Of a stretch of DNA of 64,000 bases, positions 50,673-62,754 are shown piece after piece; within the stretch, counting starts at the first letter, position 1, and the number at the start of each line of letters is the position of its first letter. The DNA is from Tanytarsus gracilentus (Eukaryota; Arthropoda; Insecta; Diptera; Chironomidae). The stretch spans positions 2,254,501 through 2,318,500 of the forward strand of contig JAXRKN010000045.1 of assembly GCA_038502055.1 (NCBI GenBank). The letters are read 5' to 3'. The notes under the pieces were generated by a model that saw only the letters and a list, made by a program, of their open reading frames with translations, searched no databases and was not told where the DNA came from. The position numbers and the translations under genes are program-made.

Positions 50673-53600
50673 CCATTGAGTAAATTTTTCCACTGTTGAT
50701 GATGCTCTCAAGGCAGTTTTACAACATTTTTCCTGTTTACATCAGCTCTGCGGTTTGCTCTCGAACTGCCCCATTCAATATATTAATTATACTAAAAGCA
50801 TTCTTCACCAACAAGATGGAAACAAAACTATCTCATAGCTTAATTTATGCGTTGTCATTAATCCTAATGGCTTGAGCAGATGAGTATGGATAACAAACAA
50901 ATAACGCGAACGGCAACAAATTTCTTTTAAAAAGAAGAGTCTGCAAAAATTATAAAACACCATAAAATCAAGAATCAAAGTCATAAAATTGACATTTTTA
51001 ACTCAATTGTTTGAAACTTTTATATCGAATCCTTCCAACAACGCACCATCATTAATCAATGCTAAAATAACGACGACAGAAGCTTAAAGTGGATGATAAA
51101 AGGCTCATTCATTTTTAAAGCGCGACGTGCACGTTTTTAGGGGAAAATATGAGGAAAATTATTTTTTGCGTCGGTGGTGAAAAAAAAGAACAGGAAAACA
51201 GGGTGATATCTGAGTTAGGTAGCAAATTTTTTAGTTTCAAAATTAATTTTTCTAATGGATTTTTTTTTTCAACCAAAATTAAATAAAAATTATTAAAAAT
51301 ATTTCTAACTTTTTTAATTTAGGTTTCCTAACTTTTTCACAACAAATCGTATCCCCGCCTCGTGTCACTTACAAGGCGTCTCAATGCCTTTCTCAAAGCT
51401 TTACATTAATGAATGAGCCACACCCTTCCGCATAAGCTTTTTAAACATCCAACGAATAATGGATTTGAGCAACAATGAATGACGATAAGAAAACTCATGA
51501 ATTAAAAAGAGAATGAGAGAAGCTCATTCAGTTTGACATGGAATTAATTTTCTATCGAGATGCGCCCATAAATGGAGCTGCCGCTTCGTAATTGATAGAA
51601 AAAGTTGACATTGATGTCAAAATTTAAATTTCAATATGAACTTTTTGAAGGGGAAAATGAGATTAAGTTGTTCTCATGTTAAAGTAAAAGTTAGGTACCT
51701 CATATAATATTTAAATATTTTTCTCTTGCCACGTTTAAATCAAAACCTTAAACTAAATTTTATTACCTCAGAGAACACCTTGACTATTATATCAAAAATT
51801 TCCCCGATTTTATAACATCACTTCTTTATGAAACCAATCAATTTACATTATTTTTTAATATACCTTTCGCTGTATCAGATAAATTCCCGAAGGAAGTGCA
51901 AGAGAGAGAGAAAGAAAATTAAAAAATTGCGTTCATAAACTTCTGCGCGTTTCTTGAGGTGAAATTTTTGATAATCTTTCATCGTCTTATGACAGCTCTA
52001 ATCTTTTTAGCTGATGGTTTAAGGTTCAAAAGAGTTTTTCAATGAAATTTTGTGAATTACATAAGGGAGCGATAAGGATGTGGAAGTGTTGAAGCAAAAT
52101 TGATGGTTTTCCGGAGCTTATTGTCGAGCTCTGATGTGGGCTTTGATATGGTAGAAAAAAGTCGTTTAGTGATGCTAGAAAAAAATTAATGAAATTTTAA
52201 AGTATTTTTCATGATTTTTAAAAGTCATCGAGAGTGATTTGTTGTGTTTAAGAGGTTTTGATGGATGTTGGCGTTTTAAAATGATTTTTTTACAAATTTA
52301 AGTCTCATGTAAAAAAGCTCTTGAATATTTTTTCTCACCTCTTTTCCGCTTCACGTCTTCATCCACTCAAGAATTCGCACGTAAATTTCTGTGCAAATAT
52401 CTTTCTTGTCACCATGAGGATAAAAAATCCGCAAGCCAACTTTTTTCTATTTTCCCATTCGATTGAACACGCAACGGGGGGTTTGAAGGCGTCAGTCTGG
52501 AGATAAATGAAATCCCTTTGAAATAATAAATCCAATATTTTATTCGTACCATGCTTTGCTTGAACCCTTTTCTTGTTTTTTTTTCTCTATATTTTTCATA
52601 AACCTCTCATATATTTTAAATTTTCTCTTTCGTCTCAATCCTTTTGTTTTACTCGATAGAAAATACAGCCATATGTGCTCTCTTATGTCTTCCTTCTTTA
52701 TGCATGCTCATTTTCTTGATAGTCAAATAATGTTTTACGTGTTACGGAGAAGGCAATTATTCTAGAAGGAGTAAATGCATGCACGCTGTGCTATTAAAGT
52801 AAAAATTATGATGCTCCACGATTAATGTTGCATGTTAGAAAGTTAATGTATGGCTCTAGAGAAAAGATGCAAGGGAAGAAAAATTTATTCCTTTATTTTT
52901 TAAATCAAAGCAAAACAAAAGTATAAAATTAATGGAAAAAATTATTATTAACTCCTTCAAGCTTTTTTAAACTTTTTGTAAAGTTTTCCCCTTGAATAAG
53001 TTTAAAGACTTTTTCACCGCTTCTTGACTTCATCATGTTTTCCCAAATTCATACCACAATCCTCAAGCCATACATAAACATCTTGTGTATCTTGTTTGTT
53101 TCCGCCTCATGATTTCATAATTACACGTTTCTTCATTTTCTTCACTCTTTGTTAAACACCCTGAAAATTTTTTGCTGTGACATTGACACTTTTCGAGACA
53201 TGAAAAGTTTAATTTAATTGATTTAGTATAAAACATTAAATTACTCGAGCTCAACTTGATTATGTTGTTAAAGAAGAAAATTCAATTAGCTGTTAAATTA
53301 TCGACCCACACGATTAAATTCCGCTTTTTTGCTTCGATGTGAAGTGTTTTGTTTACGAAGTGAGTTAGAAGGGAATTTCATTGAATTTTAAGTGTCGAAA
53401 TAATTTTCTAAGTTGAAGCATGAAGAGGGATAAAAATTTAAATAATAAATTATTTGATATTAAAAAGTAATTTTTTTGTTTTAAACATTTTTAATATTAA
53501 TGCTAAAAAATATCTTCAGCTTTTATTAACTCTCAAAACAGAAAGTTTAATCAAAAACCCAGAAAATTCTACTTACTGAAATTTGATTTTGTGTCTTTTA

Positions 53601-56600
53601 TGAAAATTAAGTTTGATTTCTACATTAGGTATTTATTTGAATATAAATTATCAAGCTGAAGAACCTAAAATGTATCGTGATCTTCAACTTATTGATATTT
53701 TATTAGAGTTCAATATTTTCCAGTGTAGTGAATGAAAGAAGAATTTTACAATTTAATATTTATTTTATGGTTGAGGTACAAACAATTTTCGGTTAATTTT
53801 TTTTTGTGAAATTTAATAAATTTTATATTCTCATTCTTTCTTTAATTTGAGGCTAAAGTTTTGCGGTTGTTTACTACTAATTATCACAAACACAAACTTT
53901 TGGAATTACTAACTTCATTTTCATTGGAGATTCTACCTTAATAACTACTGCCTTTTTCTTTAACGTGATAAAATCAAAAGCTTGTAATTTCCTTGGTTTG
54001 TAATAATTGCTCAAAGTCTTTGACTCCATAATTTACATTCAAATAAATTTCTTTTTATACTTCAAATCATTTCCACCAAATTTTTCTTGTCATATTTCCC
54101 GTTTATTTTCTTTTATTTCATCATAAATTTTACTCGTGTTCACAATCTTTTTGACAAATCATAAAGCAGACAACTATAAATCTCTATTTATGTTCTCAAG
54201 CTTTTATTATGTTGCCTAGATATGCAAGGAGAGGAAAATCGAAAGGATGCTCTTTATTTTGCCATTTATTTAGGATGTAAAGACAAAAAAGCTTTTTAAA
54301 AAATGCTAGGCAACGTTTTTAAATAAAAATTCATTTTTGAATTTGTTTTTTCAAGTTCCTCAAAATGTCATGACACCTTTTAAAATAAACCTAATTCCAC
54401 AATTTTCCGATTTATTATACCTTGCGTCTTGGTGGCATGACAATCAGTCTTCAACAACAAAAAAGAAGTCAAAAGTCTCACGCGATAAATTTCCTTTCCT
54501 TTTGTTCTCTGATGGCATTTTAACTCAAATTTTTTTATCCTTTTTGCTTTTACTTTTAATATTTTTCTTTTTCATCTCATAAAAAATTCATTAGAGAATC
54601 TCTCGAGAATATAAATCACTTGAATTAAATGCACTTTTAACGCTATTTTGAGTTGTCACTCAGAAAAGAAGAAAAACTTTTTCAATTTAAATGTTTGACG
54701 CAATTTCTGAGGTCGTTTGTAAATTTGTTTTAAAGTTCATTAAATTTGTTTCTCAAACTTTACGAGATTTTTAGATGAGTGATGATTCGATAAATTACAC
54801 GTTCAAAATCACTTTTTACGACACACAAAAATGTCGCAAGATAAGAAAAATGGACTGCCATAAGCACGTACAAATCGAGAAAATTTCATTCGCCATCAAA
54901 CGATCGGAAATAATTGGAAGGATAAAAGTATAGATGACATTTGCTTGGGCTCCAGAGATAGGCTTTATTAAAGTCGTTGGTTATTCAACCGGAATCGGTT
55001 TAATCGAGGATGAAGTTTACAAATGTCGATAAGATCTTAAATTTTTGCAGACTTGTCCAAAATGATTAAGGGATTATTAGACTATAAAAATTATTTCTAT
55101 ATTTTTTCGGGATTCTTTAATTTATCAAAAAGTATTAAGATGTTTCATTCCCTAACAAAAATTATTTCACTTAGACATGTGCACGTCTTCCCATACATTA
55201 TCCAGAGTATTATTATCCAGGATAATTTTAAAATTTTCGCCTCATTCATTCAATTCACATGTCGAAAAATATGAGTGACATAGCATATTAAGTTAAGCAC
55301 ATTATATTGCGATGTCACATGTTATTTGAATGAGTTATGACAATGGAAAATACAATTTTGATTTAATTTTCTTCATTTGTCATCATCAAGCATTGAGTAG
55401 GCGTAGGTGAGTTTCATGTGAGAGTGCAAACGACACCGACATCTGTGCGAATGAGATTTTTTAAGCTTCTTCAATCATTCCTGATTCGAAAATTGATGGA
55501 ATAATTTTTCGTGTTCTCGTTTCAAGCAAAAGAATTATTTTGTAACATTAATTTGCTCATTTCTCTCAATTGGCTGAGGATGTCGTGTGAAAGATTGTTG
55601 CGCAATTTTTCATCTTCATTGATCACAGAAAGAAATTTGTGAACATTTCTGAGGAATGTCAAAAAAATTTAGGAGATTTTTTAAAATTTTACTTCTTAAA
55701 AAGTTAAAAAAAATTATAAAAAAATTGATGATTAAAAACTTAAATAATTTTAAATTTTTAAACAACCCTAATTTTTCCACTTCCTTTTCATTTCTTTTTT
55801 ATGTTTTAAATTAAATCTGCAATTAATTTTAAGCCTCTCAGTGCCTTCTCTGAAAAAGTTTGTTTTTATGTCATCAAATACTTTGTTGAAGGATCATTAG
55901 ATACGCTGAAGTGCGCACTTTCAAACGAGAAACCTTTCTAATGGAGAGTTCCTTTAACTTTAGAGTCTATTTATAGCCTTCACGTTCAGGTTTTGTTTGA
56001 CTTTAACAAGCGAGAAAATATTTCATAATATTTTTTGTGTACAAACAAAAAAACGTGCTCATTTTTTGATCAGAACTAAACCGAAAATTATTTATAGTTG
56101 GCATCATGGAAGCACAAAAAAGATAATCCATGAATTATGTGATCGGAACACGTGTCACACTTCATAATGTATTGGGATACTATCGCATTTTAGGTTGAGC
56201 ATTCATTTTGATTGATTTGGGTGGGCGAGGAGGTTTAAATGAGCTATTTAGATGAAATTAAGAGATAATGAATGTGAAAATGGACATGGTTAATGTTCTT
56301 GATAGAAAAAGGTTTGTAATTTAGATTTACCGTTTGATAAAAAAACCCACGTTTATCTCCTTTTTGTTTACTGACCTAAAAAAGGTTAAAATCTCATATA
56401 TCTCACAAAATTTTATTTTGAATCCAATATTAATTATATTTTTTGGCCATTGCAACTCAGATTTGCATGTCTAATGCCACTTATAATTTTTTGTATACCT
56501 TGAGAAAAAACAAAATACTTTTGTTAAGTTATTTTTGTCATATTTATCGATTTGCTGTTGTATAAAAAAAGAAATGTGTTATGGTGATTTGTGAATGGAG

Positions 56601-58488
56601 TTGCAAGATGATTCAATTGCGATAGCAAATGTGACACTTAAACAATAAACAGAAATAGATTCGAAAAATGAAAGATCCAAAAACTTTGGCAGACATTGAA
56701 TGAAAATTTTGAAAATTAAAAATTAAAATTTTTTAGAACGTTTGTCGGTGAATGCATTAGTATATTTAATTAATATCCTAAACTTTTATGTTTTTATATT
56801 TAACAGAGGTTAATTGTTGTGATTAACATTCTCTTTATTTTAGCTTCAAACACCCGTAGCTTTGTGCACGTACTCAAAAGTGAATTAAATACGAGATGAA
56901 AGTTTGATGAATGCTTTTATATGCTGCATAATGTCAAAGGTTAAAATTACAAAAGCACAGATATGTTGCGGTTTATTCAAAAAACTTTTAATATAAAATG
57001 TGGACTTAATGAAATTTATAAGCGAAAAATAACTTTCTAAAAAGTTCAAATTCTTCTGTAAAAAAATTTACTTTTTATTCTTTCGCTTTATGACAATTTT
57101 TGTCACTTCAAACTTTTCCAATTTCGTTGACTTATTTATGCATGGCATTTATCCATTCGCGTGGTCAAAATTTTTTTTTAACAAAGGAAAGCGAATTAAT
57201 GAATAACTTAAAATTTTTATCCTTAAATTTATTTATTTATTATGTTTTGCATAAAAATTTCAGATGAGCGTCCTTTGAGATGGGTTTTATTAACATTCCC
57301 CAGTGACAATACTCGAGCCCTCCTTTATATCGTCATAAAAAAGCTCAAATGTTATAAATTGATTTTTCATCGACTTACAACCCTCATTAATTCTTATTCT
57401 GGACTCTTCGACTTTATTACACAAGTTCCAATCCAATTTAAACGTATTTCCATAAAAATTTCTCACTAAATAAATTTATTGTTTCAATTTTCTCGCCATA
57501 AGCACGAATTTGAAATTTAATTTCATTCATGGAATAAAAGATTGGGGGACTTTAGCCGTCCCGCCCGTGACAACTTTTTTTTCTCGCTCGAACATCATCC
57601 AATTTTGCACCTCAAAGGAATTCTTTATTTTATTCTCTTTCGCATAAAAAAAATTCCATGGCTATTTCCATAAATTGTTTCGGCAAAAGGCGCAAAAAGT
57701 TTTCTGTCGTCATCTCCTCGGATTTTATCTAACGTCTCATCCTGCTCTCGCATAATAATAATAATGATGAAAAAAATTATTTCAATGGTACTGAAATGCT
57801 GAAATTCAATTTTATTACCACAAAAAAGTTTTGAAGTCAATTTTCGAGACTTATTGAGTTTGCGTCACAAATTCTGTAAATTTTTTAAATTTTGTGTTAG
57901 CTACCAGCGCTTGAAGTTGATAAAAAAGATTATCAAGCATTTTTCTTGCTAACTCCACGTGACGGTGATGATTACAAAACTACAGGAATGTTTTTGATTT
58001 GTAAGCAGAATTTGTTATTTCAATGAAGAGACAATTTATATAAAATTTTTATTTTAACTGCAGTAAAGTTTATTGATAAAAATATTCAAAAATGTTCCAC
58101 CCTTTTATTGAAATTCTCCATTGAATAACATTAACCAGTACGCACACAATCTATCATAACGATGATCCAATTCCACGTCCTTCGCCTACTTGAAATTCAA
58201 TTTTTATGCAAATTTCCAGACAAAATATTTTAATATGAGATTTGATGGGACTTGAAGAGGTTTGTCTGAGCAAAAAAATTAATAATATTGACTTTGCGGA
58301 GGGTCGACGGAATAAGTTAGAAAAATTAAACCTTTTTGATCGTCAAGGTGAGAAGAAAAAAATTTAATCTAAAATTAGTTGACATTAAAGCTTTAAAAAG
58401 GTTTCTTGAATAATTTTTTTAAAACTTTCAAATTTGACAAAAAATCCATTTAAAACTCATTAAAAAGTTAAAATTCAAATTCAGCTTT
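50673..58488. other. Intergenic, no gene recognised
   Basis: About 7.8 kb of AT-rich DNA. Short frames (for example 52321-52506, 54337-54582 and 55053-55274) are rich in Phe/Leu/Ile from A/T runs and have no domain or splice context. No bounded repeat was seen. Confidence 0.6.
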
Positions 58489-58496
58489 GACCTGAA

Positions 58497-59593
58497 CAAG
58501 GCGTGGAAACTCAGCGCACAAGCTCCTCTCAGCCGCTTTTTTTCGCTTTTTTATTGCACTCCAGCGCTGATCCCCGAAAATTTAATCATTTTATCACTCT
58601 ATATCGCACTCGATCGCACTCCATCGTTGATCCCTGCACTCCATCGATAATCCCTACACTTTATCGTTTCATCGCATCATGACTAAGCTTTTTATCATAC
58701 ATCTCTGCACAATTTCGTCAAACATTAATATAATTATTTTGACATCCAATGAACTTACAAACTATTATTTGAAAAATTAAATCGAGTTCAATCAAAAAAA
58801 ATTGTTTTTTTTTTTTTTTTTTGTAATATGTATTCATATTGCTCTAATTTGTTAAATAAAAGTTTTTAAGTGTCATTTATGTAAAAATTAATTATATTAA
58901 TGTTGAGACAAATTGTGCAGAATGGTGATAAAAGCTTTTGTGGTATGTCATGAATTATAGGTAATCGAGCTTTTTGTGAATGAAAATCGATAAGAGTAAT
59001 AGGTTTTTAGTGCGGTGATGTGCGATGAGAAACGATAAAGTGTAGGGATTATCGATGGAGTGCAGTTGAGTGCGATGTGGTGTGATAAAAATCGATCGTG
59101 AGACGATAATTTTTTTTGAGTTTTTGGTAAATTTTTAAAGGATTTTAACATTGGGATGTCATAAAATAAGTTTTGTGACTGAAAAAAAACTAGTAATTTT
59201 TAAAGTTTAAAATTAAAGTTGATTTTTCGCAAAATGAAACACTATTCTTCACTCTCTCGTTTTTTTGATCACTCCACTGAAGATCCCTGCACTTGATCGA
59301 TTTTAAACAATCTCGTCTTCACAGAAAAACTTTTTTCTTCACTTTGTTACTCTAAATCGCACTCCATCGTTGATCCCTGCACTATATCGTTGTTCTCTGC
59401 ACTTTTTCGCACCAAACTGCACTCAACCGTTTTACATCACACATCATCGCAAGACATCGCACAAAGCAACTTTTTGCGCTTTCCCGCACTCGATCGCACT
59501 TTTCCACTCACCATCACACATTATCGCACTACATCGCACGGCATTGCACATTCAAGCCCTCAACACTGTGGTGCGCTGAGTTTCCACGCCTTG
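58497..59593. mobile_element. MITE-like element, 23-bp terminal inverted repeats, 8-bp target duplication
   Basis: Exact terminal inverted repeats of 23 bp begin CAAGGCGTGGAAACTCAGCG (58497-58519 and 59571-59593), flanked by exact 8-bp direct repeats GACCTGAA (58489-58496 and 59594-59601). An 8-bp duplication with ends starting CA fits the hAT superfamily, though P-like elements also make 8 bp. The interior has no transposase. It is packed with copies of a motif like TCGCACTCCATCGTTGATCC-CTGCAC, in direct orientation at 58550-58670 and 59270-59540 and inverted at 59010-59075, and an 18-19 base T run near 58806. The open frames at 59370-59653 are products of these repeats. Confidence 0.88.
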
Positions 59594-59601
59594 GACCTGA
59601 A

Positions 59602-62577
59602 GACAAACAAAAAACTTTCGATAACTGTCCAAAAAAGTCATGTGTTAGGGTAGAACAAAAACTAAAAGTTCTTCTTCTCTAAAAAACCTTTTCATACCTT
59701 TTGTGTCTGAAAACGATATGAAAAGTTGTTAAAAGTCATATATGTGGAAAGAAAACAAGAAAAGACCGAGCGAAAATAAACTCTCATGTTGGTTAAGTTG
59801 TCATCAAGTTTTATCCCCATGCCGTGACTTTTACCAATCCACTTACCTGTTCATTGTGTGCGTGTGTGTTTAAGGTTTAATAAAAATAAATAAAAGGGAC
59901 TTGAATTTATGTTAAAAGCAGGAAGATGATGAAGTAAATTTTGAAGGACACTCAAGCAAAGTGGGAAAGCTTATGAAGTATAAAGAAAACTTTTATTACT
60001 TTTATTGATATTTGATCTTTTTTCTAGCTAAAATTTTTTGATTTATTGACCCTAACGCATTTTGCAACTTAAACAGTTGTTCTGTGTCCACATTAGGATG
60101 AAAGTTAATTTTGCAGTTCTTTTTCTTAAATATCATGTTTAGATGTAATTTGAATTTTACGAAATATTTCCTCAAATTCTCATGCATGTCAAATTATTTA
60201 CTTCCTTGTACGTGAGTTATTCACACAAAAGTTTATTTAACTTTGAAGAGCTTACACGAGCTCACACATTTTCTGTAAGTTTATCATTGTTGTCTCAAAA
60301 TATTAAAATTTCCTGGAAAAGAACAACTCATGAATGTCACAAAGAAATGTTGTTTTTTTCAACATGTTTATTCATTATTTCAGATTATACAACATTTTCA
60401 TTCATTCATCACATCACTAATTAATTATTATTTTAATTTCTTATATAAAGACTTCATGTTTAAGCAAAAAAACATTCACAATTATACACATTTTTTATTC
60501 TCTAGTGAGAGAGAAACATTTGGAGGATGGAGTAGGTTGCCGGAGAAAAAGCCATCAATATCAAATAAAGCCTAAAGAATTGAACAGTTTTAGCAGCTGA
60601 TATAATAAGGTAAACGATATTGTTGGTGAGGGAGCGATGAGATCGTGGATAGAGGAGATCTTTTAAGTCCTCAGGGCAAGCGAGAGTGGTTTTATTCAAT
60701 GATGAAAGCTCTTTATTAAATAGCTCGATTATAAAAAATGAAAATTAAATTAATTGTAAAAAACTTTTTGTCTTAATTTTACTTTTCAATTTTCTTAATT
60801 AACTTTTTTAAATCACTTTTCTTCAAAAGAACCATAAAACGGGTTAAAGACTACGAAAGATGCGAGAAAGATCAACATCAACCGCAAAGTTGGGTTTACT
60901 TAATCACGATAAGAAAAATCTGTAATTAAAAAACTCAATTTTTAACTGCTTTTCATATCCTTAAGTACTCTCGCTTGCCCTTCCCTCTCATCACTCGTCG
61001 GCGTCATCAATGTTGGATTTTTCCGCTCATAGCGCTGCTCGAGAGTTAATAAAGAGAACTTTTTGTATTTTTTTTTCTACAACATTTTTTTGGGGGCTCA
61101 ATAAAAAATCTCTTTTATCCTTCGTTGCTTGATATTTTATGTCTTGTTAGCGTGTTCATTTTTATATAACTGCAATCCTTTAGAGATTATTTGATTGGTG
61201 GCACAAGAGAGAGCTTTTATGCTCTCAACAAACAACAATAAACATTTTAATGCATTTCACAAGGAAAAAAATGTTTTCATCATCTTAAAGCTACTTTTCT
61301 CTCTCATTCGTTTATTATTCTTAGGAACTACTGCGCTATATGATTTTATTGTACATGCAGAAAAAAGTTTTTTCTCTCTTTTGTTGCAGAAAATGAAAAA
61401 TTAAAACTCAGCTTTTTTCTTGGCTTTGAAAGTGGTAAAAAAGAAAGAGAATTATGGTATTAGGGTTTTGGATTGGAGGGTGAGAGACAAAATAATGAAA
61501 CTTACAATTATTTAAAATTAATTTAAAAGTTTCAGAAAAGTTTACAAATTAATTGAGACTTCAAATAAAATTTAGAAACTGTTACATCACTTACTCACTC
61601 ACCCCCATCCATAAAACTATCATTGTCCTGCATAGCAACGTTTCTTATCACCATTTCATCTCTCTTCATACCAACATGGCTGAACATAAGCTTTTGATTC
61701 TTCCACTTTCGTCATAAAGCCACCAGAACATGGAGTGTGAATGTAATATTGAATTTCAGCAGTTTGCGACGTAAATGTGGAAAATTTATTGAATCTTTCT
61801 GCTGTTATGGATCCGAAGTTAAGTATGATGTAGGATGGATGCGGGGTGCATCCAAATATTTTATAACATTATTAAACTTAATAAATTGTTAAATATTTTA
61901 CTGTGATATTTCCTTAAAAAACACCTCAAACTTAGGAAGGCATAATAAAAACAGTATCATAATATCACTTTCTTTTTTATTTAACAGCAAGCTTCAGTAA
62001 ATTTATGTGTTTGACAAAAAAGGACTCGCTTTTATCGCCTAACATTATCATAAATTAATTAACGTTAATTTCTTACAATTAGTGCTCATTTTGTCGTGTC
62101 ACCTTTATAAATTCGTTACAACAATTTTATTTTTCTCGCACGTGAAGGTTAAATGTGAGGAAAAAGCTGAACTTGAAATTATCGAACCCGCATGTCTCAT
62201 ATGAAATAATTAAAAGTATCCCACGACATACATGAACATTTTTTTAGTAAAATCATTCGAGGTTATGGAAAAAATTGCGTTATATGCTTTTGTTTGATAT
62301 GAGAGATAAAAGATGTAACCTAATCTGCCACCATGTCACTTTCACATGACACGTTTCATGAGAAAAGTTAATGAGGAAAATCTATTTAGCTTGCTGATGG
62401 TGTCGCTGGATGGCGAGGTTAATATCACATAACACAATCTATTTATATGGAAATTAAATTTAAATTTTTTATATTCATTTTTATCCATGGGTTGAGCGTG
62501 AAAGATCAAAAGCACTAAACTCTTGTCTGCAAATGAATGCTTTCATAAAAAAATTACAGAATTCTCATCCACATGTG
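59602..62577. other. Intergenic, with one weak candidate exon
   Basis: AT-rich DNA with short low-complexity frames. The only stretch with protein-like composition is the minus-strand frame at 61656-61868, listed separately. Nothing else supportable. Confidence 0.55.
61656..61868 (-). CDS. Possible terminal exon, up to 70 residues, unknown
   Basis: An open minus-strand frame without an ATG at its start ends at TGA (61658-61656). It reads CYKIFGCTPHPSYIILNFGS at its upstream limit and ends YVQPCWYEER. Composition (four Cys, Trp, Pro, Gly, Glu) is unlike the chance frames around it, and the stretch is richer in G+C than its surroundings. A possible acceptor, CCATAACAG, would start the exon at 61801, preceded by a branch-like CTTAAC. 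No AATAAA was seen close downstream and no partner exon is certain. It could be a fragment of a secreted protein or a pseudogene. Confidence 0.25.
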   Translation of the reverse strand, partial: CYKIFGCTPHPSYIILNFGSITAERFNKFSTFTSQTAEIQYYIHTPCSGGFMTKVEESKAYVQPCWYEER

Positions 62578-62585
62578 GTCACTTG

Positions 62586-62746
62586 CAGAGATGGGCAAAA
62601 TTACAAATTACAAAAAAAAATTACATGTAATGTAATTTAATTTTGGAAAATTACATGATTTTTGTATGAAAATGTAATTAATTACATGTAATTTTTTGTA
62701 ATGTAATGTAATTTTTCACTGGATTACATGTAATTGCCCATCTCTG
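62586..62746. mobile_element. 161-bp hAT-type MITE
   Basis: Terminal inverted repeats CAGAGATGGGCAA...TTGCCCATCTCTG lie inside exact 8-bp duplications GTCACTTG (62578-62585 and 62747-62754). CAGAGATGGGCAA ends with 8-bp target duplications are characteristic of hAT non-autonomous elements. The interior is a palindromic series of ATTACATGTAATGTAAT words and could not encode a protein. Confidence 0.92.
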
Positions 62747-62754
62747 GTCACTTG

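Noticed and set aside
50311..50699. Overlapping 84- and 94-codon frames in the 3' part of retroposon copy B
   Set aside because: No reverse transcriptase, endonuclease or zinc-knuckle motif; the region runs into the microsatellite tail, as a 3' UTR would.
59370..59653. Frames of 69 and 87 codons, His/Thr/Ser-rich
   Set aside because: They are readings of the repeated CGCACT/ATCGCAC motif inside the hAT-like MITE.
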